Position numbers and translations under genes: made by a program
Shown here: piece by piece, positions 34,474 to 43,698 of the stretch
Layout: each line of letters starts with the position of its first letter
How positions within the stretch are numbered: position 1 is the stretch's first letter
The notes under the pieces: generated by a model
Told to the model about the DNA's origin: nothing
The model's database searches: none
What the model saw: only the letters and a program-made list of their open reading frames with translations
DNA from: Pseudohongiella acticola
GTDB lineage: Bacteria; Pseudomonadota; Gammaproteobacteria; Pseudomonadales; Pseudohongiellaceae
Direction of reading: 5' to 3'
Assembly (NCBI RefSeq): GCF_001758195.1
Contig: NZ_MASR01000001.1
Location: 1,984,001 to 2,048,000 of the forward strand
DNA length: 64,000 nt

Positions 34474-36570
34474 TTACTCTCCCAGGTAGCGGGCGACACG
34501 GAAACCCAGATCGTTGCGGGCCTCCTCGCCAAAATCACGATAGGACGCGCGCAGCTCGGTCATGCTGCCATGCGCCCAGCTTGAGCCCTTGATAGTGCGG
34601 TAAGTGCCATCTTCGGGTCCCAGCGGATCAGTCACCTTGACGGAGCTCAGACCGCTGACCGCGCCATAATAATCATGCACCCACTCTGATACGTTACCGG
34701 CCATATCGAACAGACCTTGAGCATTGGCTGCGAAGGCGCCGACATTGGATGTTCCGGGAATGCCATCGTTGTAACCTCGCAGAATCTGGCCCAGAAAGTC
34801 GCTGGTGGACTCGTCCGCGAAGTTGCCGGTCTCGGCTGGCGGCGGCCAGCTTTCGCCCCAGGTAAATCGGGTGATGCCGTTCTGGCCATCCGATCGCGCA
34901 GCCCATTCCCATTCGGCTTCTGAAGGCAGGCGGTAACCATTGGCATTGGCATTGAACCCGGTGATCGTGCCGTCTGCCACGTTATAAAACGGTGTCAGTC
35001 CTTCCTGCGCGCTCAGCCAGTTGGTGTATAGCGCTGCATCCTGCCAGCTCACCTGCACGGCTGGCTGGTTAGGGCGGTCCAGTGACTGCCCCTGAAGCGT
35101 GCCGGAGGCATGGTCAGCCCGGAAGCGTTTAAACTGGGCATTGGTCACCGGGCGCAATGACAGATAGAACGGTTTCTCCATGCCGACATCGCGCAGCGTT
35201 TCGTTGGCGCGTCGACCAGGCTCACGACGTGAAGACCCCATGGTGAACCCGTAGGGATAAAACAGATGCAGAGTTTGACCACCGGCACTGGTAATCACCG
35301 GTTCAATGGCATCCAGTCGCGCCTGCTCTTCAGTTTTCAGGCTGACTCGAATTTCCTGATCCAGGCCAGGCCTTGAGGTGAAGTTGGCGGCGTAAGGCAC
35401 GTAGCCTTCACGCCGAATCTCGATGCGCTGGCTGGCGGCGATCAGATCGACGGTCTGGTTGGCGGCACCCTTGAGCTCGCCGTCAACATAAAGCTGTGCG
35501 TCAGACGGCTGCGCAATAATCCTCACCGGATTGGTAATGGGGTCAAGTGGCACCGTCATATCACGTTCTTCGTCGGATCCCGTTGTGATACGTCTCACAG
35601 CGGTATCGTAACCGGTTCTGAACAACCTGATTTCGTGTTCCTGTTCTGGTGGCAGGGATACTTCAAGCGGTGTCTGGCCCCGGTACTGGCCATTGATGGT
35701 GACATTGGCGTTGCCCGGCGTGGAGCGAATAAATACCAGGCCGTCGGCCGCTTCCAGCGTCACAGACGGCAATTGCTGATCGGCTCCGGCCATGACCACC
35801 AGTTCTTCCTGCCAGGCTTTATAACCGCTGCGTTTGATGGTGACTTCATAGGCACCCTGCAGCAATTCCATTTGCGCGGGCGTCACACCCTGCACCTGGC
35901 CGTTAACGATGATGTCCGCACCCGCGGGCCGCGACGTAAAACTGATATCAGCCCAGGCTGGTGCCAGTGTGGCGGTCAGCGATTGTTCAACCTGACGACC
36001 TTCAATCTCCACCTGTTCCCGATAAGGCAGGTAGCGTTCGCGCTGAACCTGTAGTTCGTAACTGCCTGGCGGCACTTCTGCATCCACCAGGGGCGATTCA
36101 CCGAGGTCGACTCCGTCCAGCAACACGCGTGCCCCGCTTAAGGCTTCCCCTTCAGCATCACGGGTGGTGACACTGACCAGGCCGGGCAATGGCGTCAGGC
36201 TAAAGGGATGCGTTTGTGCCTGTTCCGGGCCGACAACCAGCGCTACCTCGCTGTCATAATAACCTGGAGCGCTGAGCTGCAATTGATAGTCTCCCTGCCT
36301 CATCAGATAGCGTGGACCCACTTTGACGGCAAAACCATCAACAACCTCAATGGTCGCTGCCATTGGCGAAACTTCGACAAATACGGAACGTGCAGTCAAT
36401 ACAAACCCGGCAGCGCCGGCAGCCAGCGCCAGACCCACCACCACGATGGCATGGTACCAGCGCGGTCGCCAGCTGAAGCGTCGACCGGGTGGTGGCGGCG
36501 GACTGAAGTCGACCGGTGTGATGCTGTCCGGGGCGTCATGCTGACCGGGGTTGTTGCCATTGTCCTGCAT
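34474..36570 (-). CDS. PEGA-repeat membrane protein with cysteine-free FGE-sulfatase domain
   Basis: A 698-residue protein: cytoplasmic Pro-rich tail, one TM helix (about 40-60), four to five PEGA repeats (about 75-430, each with a xxPxGAxVxVDGxxxGxTP-like core such as RPAGADIIVNGQVQGVTP), and a C-terminal FGE-sulfatase domain (about 440-698) with YRLPSEAEWEWAAR, DMAGNVSEW and NDLGFRVAR. The active-site cysteines of formylglycine-generating enzymes are missing: the GGSW region reads IKGSSWAHGSMTELRASYRD, and the whole protein has no Cys. It is thus more likely a binding or structural domain than an oxidase. The TPR-protein gene ends 4 bp upstream. Confidence 0.87.
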   Translation of the reverse strand: MQDNGNNPGQHDAPDSITPVDFSPPPPPGRRFSWRPRWYHAIVVVGLALAAGAAGFVLTARSVFVEVSPMAATIEVVDGFAVKVGPRYLMRQGDYQLQLSAPGYYDSEVALVVGPEQAQTHPFSLTPLPGLVSVTTRDAEGEALSGARVLLDGVDLGESPLVDAEVPPGSYELQVQRERYLPYREQVEIEGRQVEQSLTATLAPAWADISFTSRPAGADIIVNGQVQGVTPAQMELLQGAYEVTIKRSGYKAWQEELVVMAGADQQLPSVTLEAADGLVFIRSTPGNANVTINGQYRGQTPLEVSLPPEQEHEIRLFRTGYDTAVRRITTGSDEERDMTVPLDPITNPVRIIAQPSDAQLYVDGELKGAANQTVDLIAASQRIEIRREGYVPYAANFTSRPGLDQEIRVSLKTEEQARLDAIEPVITSAGGQTLHLFYPYGFTMGSSRREPGRRANETLRDVGMEKPFYLSLRPVTNAQFKRFRADHASGTLQGQSLDRPNQPAVQVSWQDAALYTNWLSAQEGLTPFYNVADGTITGFNANANGYRLPSEAEWEWAARSDGQNGITRFTWGESWPPPAETGNFADESTSDFLGQILRGYNDGIPGTSNVGAFAANAQGLFDMAGNVSEWVHDYYGAVSGLSSVKVTDPLGPEDGTYRTIKGSSWAHGSMTELRASYRDFGEEARNDLGFRVARYLGE

Positions 36571-36574
36571 GTGC

Positions 36575-38071
36575 TCAGGGCCTGTTGACTGCCGCGACCT
36601 CTTCGTTGCAGCGGATAGTTAAAGAGTTCAGATCGTTACCGAACCCGACGACAAATTCTTCCCGCACATCGCGGTAACCGGGGCGCGTGCCTACCGCGAC
36701 ATAACGACCGGGTGTCAGCATCAAGGTGGTTTCGGAGAATGTCCCCAGTTCTGCGACCTGATAGACGGTGACCTGAGTCGCATTGTCTGATCGAAGGGTG
36801 ACTTCCAATGGAATCTGCATTTGTTGTAACAGCTCCTCCATGGCATCCAGCTGCTGTGCCAGGCGTTCACCGACCTGACCCTGCTCGGCCAGCAAATCGG
36901 CTTCCAGATCACGGCCAATCCGGTAGACTTCCTGCGCTTCGTTGTAGGCTGCCTGATCGGACAGACGCATGGGCTGGTCAATGTTGACCGCCAGCAGACG
37001 GTCAAGTTGCAGGCGTCGGGCCGAGTAGTCTTTGCCTTCCAGCGCAAACACCAGATTACTGTCCAGCGCCAGCACCGCATCGTAAGCAGTGACGGCCTGT
37101 TCCCATTCCTCATTGGTTTCAAGGGCTTCAGCCTGTGCCTGTAGATCGGCGATTCGGGCCAGGGTGATTTCTTCCCGGGTCTGGGAAATGGCTTCAGTGG
37201 CTTCGTCGGAGCCGGGCTTGATGCGTTGTGCGCGCTGGAAGGCGGCAATAGCCTCGTCCGCCTGCCCCTGTTGCAGCAGGGCAAAACCTTCGGACATGAC
37301 ATTGGTGTAATTGGCATCGGCTATCATCTGACGGTTCTGTGTCACCAGGGCAGCGGCGCGTTCATGCGCGCCGTCCAGCGCGGCGGCCTGTTCAAACTGC
37401 TGCTGGGCGACCTGCAGATCGCCTTCTTGCTGCAGGTTTTCACCACGCGCGATCAGATTTTCCACTTCATCCAGCGTCTGCGCACGCGCCAGTCCCTGCT
37501 GCGCTCGGGCGCTGTCCGGACCCAAGCGCAACGCCAGTGTAAACCTCTCCAGTGCCAGCGCTGAATCTTGATCAATAATGGCCGCCTCGCCATCACTTAT
37601 CAGATCATCAAGCACTTGAGGTGCGCGCTCCTGCAGACGCGATAACGCCAGGTCACTTTCCTGATAGGCCAGTGCTGCCTGCACAAACTCGGTGTTGCGA
37701 TAGAACTCATCTCCGCGGCGCGCTGCGGCGACGGCGGCTTCATAATCGCTTTGTGCCCATTGAGTAACTGCCATGTCGTCCAGGGCCTGTTGCCGCTCCA
37801 GCAGGCTGGCCAACGCATCCTGCGCTTCGCGGCGTTGCCGTGAGCGCTGAGCCTCATCAAAGGGAGAAATCCGGGGACCCTCCGAGGCGGACGGAGTGGT
37901 AGACGCGACAATGGGTGCTGACTCGGTGCGCGGCACCAGCGGTAATTCATACTCCTGCACCAGGCGAGGCAGAACAAACACCACGGCCAGCGCCAATAAC
38001 ATCAGCACCGCCAGCGCCACCCACACCCAGCCCGAAATTTTATCCCCGTTCGCGGTCTTACCACCCTGCAT
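36575..38071 (-). CDS. Membrane-anchored TPR/coiled-coil protein, 498 aa
   Basis: A single TM helix (about 14-36) follows a short N-terminal tail. The remainder is helical with TPR-like units: YEAAVAAARRGDEFYRNTEFVQAALAYQESD, ALERFTLALRLGPDSARAQQGLARA, LLQQGQADEAIAAFQRAQRIKPGSDEA and EQAVTAYDAVLALDSNLVFALEG. The last 90 residues are beta-rich (MQIPLEVTLRSDNATQVTVYQVAELGTF) and resemble a PEGA-like domain. It is probably the periplasmic scaffold of the cluster. The PEGA/FGE gene starts 4 bp after its stop. Confidence 0.8.
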   Translation of the reverse strand: MQGGKTANGDKISGWVWVALAVLMLLALAVVFVLPRLVQEYELPLVPRTESAPIVASTTPSASEGPRISPFDEAQRSRQRREAQDALASLLERQQALDDMAVTQWAQSDYEAAVAAARRGDEFYRNTEFVQAALAYQESDLALSRLQERAPQVLDDLISDGEAAIIDQDSALALERFTLALRLGPDSARAQQGLARAQTLDEVENLIARGENLQQEGDLQVAQQQFEQAAALDGAHERAAALVTQNRQMIADANYTNVMSEGFALLQQGQADEAIAAFQRAQRIKPGSDEATEAISQTREEITLARIADLQAQAEALETNEEWEQAVTAYDAVLALDSNLVFALEGKDYSARRLQLDRLLAVNIDQPMRLSDQAAYNEAQEVYRIGRDLEADLLAEQGQVGERLAQQLDAMEELLQQMQIPLEVTLRSDNATQVTVYQVAELGTFSETTLMLTPGRYVAVGTRPGYRDVREEFVVGFGNDLNSLTIRCNEEVAAVNRP

Positions 38072-38108
38072 ACTGTTTAGTCCTAAACTGCCGTTTATCC
38101 ACTACGGA

Positions 38109-39302
38109 TCAAACACCACCTGTTTCAGTCAGGTAAATTTCCATCAGGATGTCACGCCATTGGTCATACTGCTCTTCAACGGTACCAGTGAGCATGATTG
38201 TGCGGTCGTCCAGTTCAATTACTTTGGGGGCGATTTCTGACTGCAGGGATTCACCCAGCTCCTGCAGCGCGGCGATGTGCATGCGCGCTTCTGCAGTGCG
38301 ATCAAAACCACTGCGTACCAGGTAGGCGCCTGCACCGACGCCGACAATGCCAGCCGTTTGCGCAGCGGCGCTGCTCTGACTGCCAACGGCAGCAATACCA
38401 CCGACAATGGCAGCAGCACCGGCGATAAAGCGACGACGCGCCGAACGTTCGGCTTCATCCAGCGCCATGGTTTCGTGGTAACTCTGTTCACGCCAGGCGT
38501 CGTAGGGACCACGCATCTCCCGTGTGTAGGTCGCGTAATAATCCTGCACGGTATCAACAAACAGGTTGTCTCGTTCGCGGATATCACGGATGCGCCGTAG
38601 TGACGGATCATTCTCGGCCGGTAGCCTGGCGACGCGCGTAATGCCGCGATCGTTGGTGGTGACATAGGAACCAAAAATGTCCGGCGCAAAGTCAGCAGCA
38701 AATTTTAGTTCGGAAACAGTGCGGATATTGCGAATCTGCTGCGCATCCAGATTCTCCTGCACGTACACCAGCAGATCATTGGCGATGGTGTTATAGACTA
38801 CCTGAAAGGGGTCATGCAGCTGGCGCTGGGTCTGGTCGTAGCTGTACTGACTGATGTGTTCTTCGTACAGGCGGGTATACCATTCGCGCCCGGTGGAGTC
38901 GGTCACCGTTACTTTGACAATCATACCTTCACCGTCGGACAGCAGGATCTGACCTTCCAGGAAAATATCCATCACGCTATTGTCCGATGGCAGCACCCGC
39001 ACTGCGCCCCAGTTGGCAGAGCGCTGCAATGTGTCTGCCATCAGATAAGGTGCGTAACGCGATTCGGCGCGGCGGATTTCAAAGTTGGTGCGATCCAGAT
39101 CACCACGGTCGACTTCGTCGATACCCGGATCAAATACCATGACCCCTACGTCCATCAGCAATGACTCGTCCTGCGGCGTGGCATTCTGTACCACCGGTAC
39201 AAATTCGGTGGTTTTCACTGACGTGGTCGAACAACCCGTCAGCGCCATCACCGACACCAGGAACAACGTCATTGTATTTCTCATCATCACCCTGATCATC
39301 AC
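38109..39302 (-). CDS. Predicted lipoprotein, about 397 aa, envelope cluster
   Basis: A signal peptide with lipobox ALTGC (about residue 24) precedes an alpha/beta region (VGVMVFDPGIDEVDR, about 51-65, then ADTLQRSANWGAVRVLPSD) that is reminiscent of lipoproteins with a GldH/CsgG-like half; a hydrophobic Gly/Ala segment (FIAGAAAIVGGIAAVGSQSSA, about 289) follows. The start overlaps the stop of the Ser-rich lipoprotein gene (TGATG). An internal ATG at 39284 or 39287 with AGGG upstream may be used instead. No family is assigned firmly. Confidence 0.75.
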   Translation of the reverse strand: MMIRVMMRNTMTLFLVSVMALTGCSTTSVKTTEFVPVVQNATPQDESLLMDVGVMVFDPGIDEVDRGDLDRTNFEIRRAESRYAPYLMADTLQRSANWGAVRVLPSDNSVMDIFLEGQILLSDGEGMIVKVTVTDSTGREWYTRLYEEHISQYSYDQTQRQLHDPFQVVYNTIANDLLVYVQENLDAQQIRNIRTVSELKFAADFAPDIFGSYVTTNDRGITRVARLPAENDPSLRRIRDIRERDNLFVDTVQDYYATYTREMRGPYDAWREQSYHETMALDEAERSARRRFIAGAAAIVGGIAAVGSQSSAAAQTAGIVGVGAGAYLVRSGFDRTAEARMHIAALQELGESLQSEIAPKVIELDDRTIMLTGTVEEQYDQWRDILMEIYLTETGGV

Positions 39303-40543
39303 TCTGCACCCGTTATTTCAAGGCCGGTGTATCGGCGATACTCATCCCACAATGCTTCGCGTAGTTCCGGGTCAGGCTCGCGCAGCGCCGCTTCACGAAT
39401 TTGACGTGCCACGACATCGTCGCCGCCGCCCGGAGGAATATCATCCGGGACCGGGAATGTCTCACGCTGTTCTCCTGCCGGGCCACCATTAACGCCCCCC
39501 ACCGAACCGCCGGAACCGCCCGCCTGAGGTCCACGGCCATCGCCGCCGGGAAAACCGCTGACGCCGCTGACACCGGCCGTCTGTACACCGGTCACACCCG
39601 GCAATGAGCCCGAGCCGCCATCGCCGCCGCTGCCCTGGCCGCTGTCTTCGTCATACAGTCCTGCGGGATCGTCTCCGACCTCGTTGGCGCGACGCTGGGC
39701 GCGGCTGCGTTCAGCCAAAATCAATCCGTCGAAGTCACCGTAAGCACCACCGAGTTCGCCATCCAGAACGGCAACGCGTTGCGAGGCTGTCATTACGCCT
39801 GCACCGCCGCCCGCTGCACTGCCAGCGCTGCCCTGGCCCGCTGACGCCTGACCGCTACTACCCTGACCTGTGCCACTCTGACCCGCGCTGCCCTGGCCAG
39901 TGGTGCCCTGACTCGCACCGCCCTGCCCCGGTGATTGTCCGCCTGCGCCGGTGCCGGCGGTTGACGCCGGAGGAATGCGATTCAGGCCACCGCTATTGCT
40001 GCGATCGCCATAGGCTTCCAGACCACCACTGCCTACCGTGGAACCGCCTGCGGCTGTGCTGCCCGCGGCACCACTGGCACTGTCAGTGCCTGGCGCACCC
40101 GGACGTCCGCTGGCGGGCATGACACCACCGACTGCGGCGGCTGTGCCTCCTGACGAAGAACTGCGACCGCCGGAGAAATCAGGCAATCCGGACGATGAAG
40201 CGCTGCCGCCACCGGAACTGGCTCCCGCGCTGCTCGCCTGTGAGCCTGATGATGAGCTCGACGATGAACTGGAGGCAGACTGCGATCCTGAAGAGCCACT
40301 CGACGGCATTGAAGGCATGGAAGGGGATGACGATGATGATGACGGCATCGACGACGAGCTACTGGATGACGATGACGACGAGCTGCTGGACGAACTGCTT
40401 GATGACGAGGACGAAGATGAAGACGACGGCATCTGCGGCATGCTGCTGGAGGATTGCTGAGACTGCTGCGTGGATTCACACGCGCTGAGCAGCAGCGCAG
40501 CAACGCTCAGGCTTAATAGAATTCGGCTTCGTGGCATATTCAT
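39299..40543 (-). CDS. Poly-Ser / Gly-rich low-complexity lipoprotein, about 414 aa
   Basis: A signal peptide ends in lipobox LSAC (about residue 23 from ATG 40543). The next 80 residues are almost only Ser with some Met, Pro and Gly, followed by a long Gly/Ser/Gln/Ala-rich part with repeats of TGQGSAGQ type (about 190-250). Only the last 60 residues look folded: REAALREPDPELREALWDEYRRYTGLE. Such sequence suggests an extended flexible tether on the outer membrane. The antisense strand gives a false acidic reading frame here. ATG 40543 has GGAG upstream; 40564 is an alternative. Confidence 0.8.
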   Translation of the reverse strand: MNMPRSRILLSLSVAALLLSACESTQQSQQSSSSMPQMPSSSSSSSSSSSSSSSSSSSSSSSSSSMPSSSSSSPSMPSMPSSGSSGSQSASSSSSSSSSGSQASSAGASSGGGSASSSGLPDFSGGRSSSSGGTAAAVGGVMPASGRPGAPGTDSASGAAGSTAAGGSTVGSGGLEAYGDRSNSGGLNRIPPASTAGTGAGGQSPGQGGASQGTTGQGSAGQSGTGQGSSGQASAGQGSAGSAAGGGAGVMTASQRVAVLDGELGGAYGDFDGLILAERSRAQRRANEVGDDPAGLYDEDSGQGSGGDGGSGSLPGVTGVQTAGVSGVSGFPGGDGRGPQAGGSGGSVGGVNGGPAGEQRETFPVPDDIPPGGGDDVVARQIREAALREPDPELREALWDEYRRYTGLEITGAE

Positions 40544-40637
40544 CTTCTCTGACTCCAACCGCACATCGCAGTGTCTTGAGTTTACCGTAATAAAGACCGG
40601 CTAACGGCATCATTATTGCGTACACGTTTTCTCGCCT

Positions 40638-42131
40638 TCAATTTTCCTCCAGCTCTCTATAGTAGGGAAAGCGGTAGACCAGGCCGTCAACCCGGGCGGC
40701 TTCACCCTCCCGAATGATGGGACGCATTCGGCTGTCACGCAGCGCACCTATCTGATGACGCTGCATGCTGACATCGTCTTCCGGCCAGGACTCTACAATG
40801 TCGACATTAACGGCGCGGCCGTACTGATTGATATCAAACTCCATGACAACATACGGCATGTTCGATGACGTCGTCATGTCAACTGCCTGTTTCGGCTCGC
40901 TCGAGCCGGCGTCTTCCGGCTGCGAAGCTGGCTCTCTCTCATCTGGCCCCGCCTCATCTACAGTGGCATCGGCCACCTGAATATCGCGTTTGCGCACCGG
41001 CCCGCGGGTTGGTTGCCGTGTGGGTTCAAATCTCGGCAACAGAACAATGCGATCAAATACTTGCTGTTTAAGCGCCTCGTCTTCATTCTGCATATTGAGC
41101 CAGGCACTCTCATAGACATCAAATGACGCATTGCGGCGCTCAAACAGCAGGTACCAGTCAGCAAGATCGAGAATCGCGTTGGTATGCGCTGCCAGTGCCT
41201 GGTCGCGCTCTTCGCCGACAATGCCGGCCGCTTCCACCCTGGCCAGCCGCGCCGCCCGCATCTGCAGAATTTGCTCCAGTGCATATTCCCCCTGCAGGAA
41301 CGGGTTGTTATGGCGTCGGTAACGCCGGTCAGTGACTTCATTCACCCAATTGTCGTCGACAAGCCGGACAATGCTGAATTGTGACTGCTGTCTGTCCTGT
41401 GCGCCGGAGCGCGCCATCAGCCATGCCAGATAGGCCAGGCGCTCAAGCATTGCCTCTCGGGACTGTTTCCTCAACGCCTCATCCTGGTCCACAATTGTCA
41501 GTGCAACACTGTAGAGATGGAAGGCATCAACCAGCCGGCTGGCCGGAAAATCACCTACACGGCGCCAGAACGCGTCGATGTTCCACTGGGCAAAGGTTTC
41601 CAGTGCCGGAATCAGGGCCGGATCGTCAACAGCTCTGGCACGGCTGTGAACGTAAAACAGATACTGCTGCAGTTCGTCGGCCTCAGACCATTGATCCAGC
41701 GCCAGATGACTTTCAATCTGCATTTCAATGGCATTGACCTGCTGCAGGCTGAACAGACCGTGATTGACCCGACTGACATGCACTGCCCGTTCCAGCAGGG
41801 CAATGGCTTCAACGTGGTCTCCGTTTTCCTGCACGTGGCGGGCCAGACTCAACGTGGATTCGGCAATATCCGGATGCCAGGTGTCACCGCTACCTTCAAG
41901 CGTCTCGATCGACTCCTTCAAATCGGTCAGGTCTGTCAGTTCGCGCAGATCCTGTGGCTCCGCAATGGTCTGCATGGGACTCAAATTGCTGGCCCAGCCC
42001 TGACCGGGATCGTTGCTTTCGGCTGCCATGATGGAAGGCGCCCAGCATAACGCTATCGCCAGGGACAGGGTTGGCAATGGACGGATCGACGTGTGAATCG
42101 ACGCTTTTACGCAGATGGTTCGGAAACACAT
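40638..42131 (-). CDS. TPR-like secreted protein with TonB C-terminal domain
   Basis: A 497-residue protein with a signal peptide (about 1-36, AMAA), a helical repeat region (about 60-360), a Pro/Glu/Ser-rich linker (about 375-410) and a C-terminal TonB_C domain (about 415-497): PYVVMEFDINQYGRAVNVDIVESWPEDD.. and SRMRPIIREGEAARVDGLVYRFPY match the V-x-F-x-I-x-x-x-G-x-x and R-F/M-x-P pattern. Unlike TonB it has no N-terminal TM, but a cleaved signal. It is the first gene of the minus-strand envelope cluster and the likely transcription start side, divergent from mutM. Confidence 0.82.
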   Translation of the reverse strand: MCFRTICVKASIHTSIRPLPTLSLAIALCWAPSIMAAESNDPGQGWASNLSPMQTIAEPQDLRELTDLTDLKESIETLEGSGDTWHPDIAESTLSLARHVQENGDHVEAIALLERAVHVSRVNHGLFSLQQVNAIEMQIESHLALDQWSEADELQQYLFYVHSRARAVDDPALIPALETFAQWNIDAFWRRVGDFPASRLVDAFHLYSVALTIVDQDEALRKQSREAMLERLAYLAWLMARSGAQDRQQSQFSIVRLVDDNWVNEVTDRRYRRHNNPFLQGEYALEQILQMRAARLARVEAAGIVGEERDQALAAHTNAILDLADWYLLFERRNASFDVYESAWLNMQNEDEALKQQVFDRIVLLPRFEPTRQPTRGPVRKRDIQVADATVDEAGPDEREPASQPEDAGSSEPKQAVDMTTSSNMPYVVMEFDINQYGRAVNVDIVESWPEDDVSMQRHQIGALRDSRMRPIIREGEAARVDGLVYRFPYYRELEEN

Positions 42132-42300
42132 GGCGGAATCTCCGGTACTGTCTTATGCTGTATTTGATGTCAGATCATGCTTTAACGTTACACCAGAATA
42201 CGCCACATCTGAATAGATACAATAGTCTGGTTCACAAAACTGACTGACAAATAATCGTCACAAACCGCTGATTTCAGCCACAATATCGAAAACAGAACGT

Positions 42301-43105
42301 ATGCCTGAACTACCCGAAGTTGAAACCAGTCGCCGTGGTATCGACCCTCATATCCGAGGCCAGACCATCGCCCGCAGCGTGGTCAGACAATCGCAGTTAC
42401 GCTGGCCGGTATCGCCACAGATCACCGCGCTCATGCCCGGTCAGACCGTGCTTGGCACGCAGCGCCGCGGCAAGTACATACTGATAGAGACAACCGCCGG
42501 ACACATAATTATTCATCTGGGCATGTCTGGCAGTGTTCGTATCCTGCCAGCCGGGGCGCCGGCGGCGAAACATGATCACATTGATATTGTGTTTACCCAT
42601 GAGCTGATGTTGCGTTACACCGATCCACGCCGATTCGGCTGCGTGCTGTGGAGCGAGGATGCCATCGCAGAGCATCCTCTGCTGGCGCGACTGGGCCCGG
42701 AGCCGCTGGCAGAAGACTTCGACACATCCTATCTGTTCCGGCTCAGCCGGGGCCGCAAAACCCCCATCAAGAGCTTTATCATGGACAGCCATGTGGTGGT
42801 GGGTGTGGGTAATATCTACGCCAACGAAGCGCTGTTTATGGCCGGTATTCGCCCGCTGGTGGAGGCCGGTTCGGTATCCCGGGCACGGATGGCACGGCTG
42901 GTGGCGTGTATCAAGCAGGTAATTGCCCATGCCATCACCGTGGGTGGCACGACATTGCGCGATTTTGTTGGTGGGGATGGCAAACCGGGCTATTTCCAGC
43001 AATCACTGCTGGTTTATGGCCGCGGCACAGAGCCCTGCAAACAATGCGGTGGCATCCTGCAGGAAGTGCGGTTGAGTGCCCGCAGCACGGTGTTTTGTAA
43101 ACGCT

Positions 43106-43116
<11 letters not shown>
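42301..43116 (+). CDS. mutM: Formamidopyrimidine-DNA glycosylase
   Basis: A 271-residue protein beginning PELPEVE, where Pro2 is the catalytic nucleophile and Glu3 the general acid. The H2TH region (SHVVVGVGNIYANEALFMAGI, about 163-183) and C-terminal zinc finger CKQCGG..CKRCQ (about 244-268) are complete. Removes 8-oxoguanine and formamidopyrimidines from DNA and cleaves the strand. Length normal. ATG 42301 is decided by the conserved N-terminus; the ribosome site is weak. Convergent with coaD. Confidence 0.97.
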
Positions 43117-43660
<544 letters not shown>

Positions 43661-43698
43661 TCAAATGCCGCCTACAGTACACGAGGATACAGGCTGTG

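Noticed and set aside
40038-40460. Acidic poly-Asp/Glu open frame on the + strand
   Set aside because: It is the complement of the poly-Ser tract of the lipoprotein on the minus strand, which has a signal peptide, lipobox and operon context.
26769-42131. Zorya-type defence system as explanation for the MotA/ExbB-like gene cluster
   Set aside because: Zorya needs ZorB with an OmpA domain and ZorC/ZorD or ZorE. None of these (no helicase, nuclease or OmpA domain) is seen; the lipoproteins and TonB_C point to the envelope instead.
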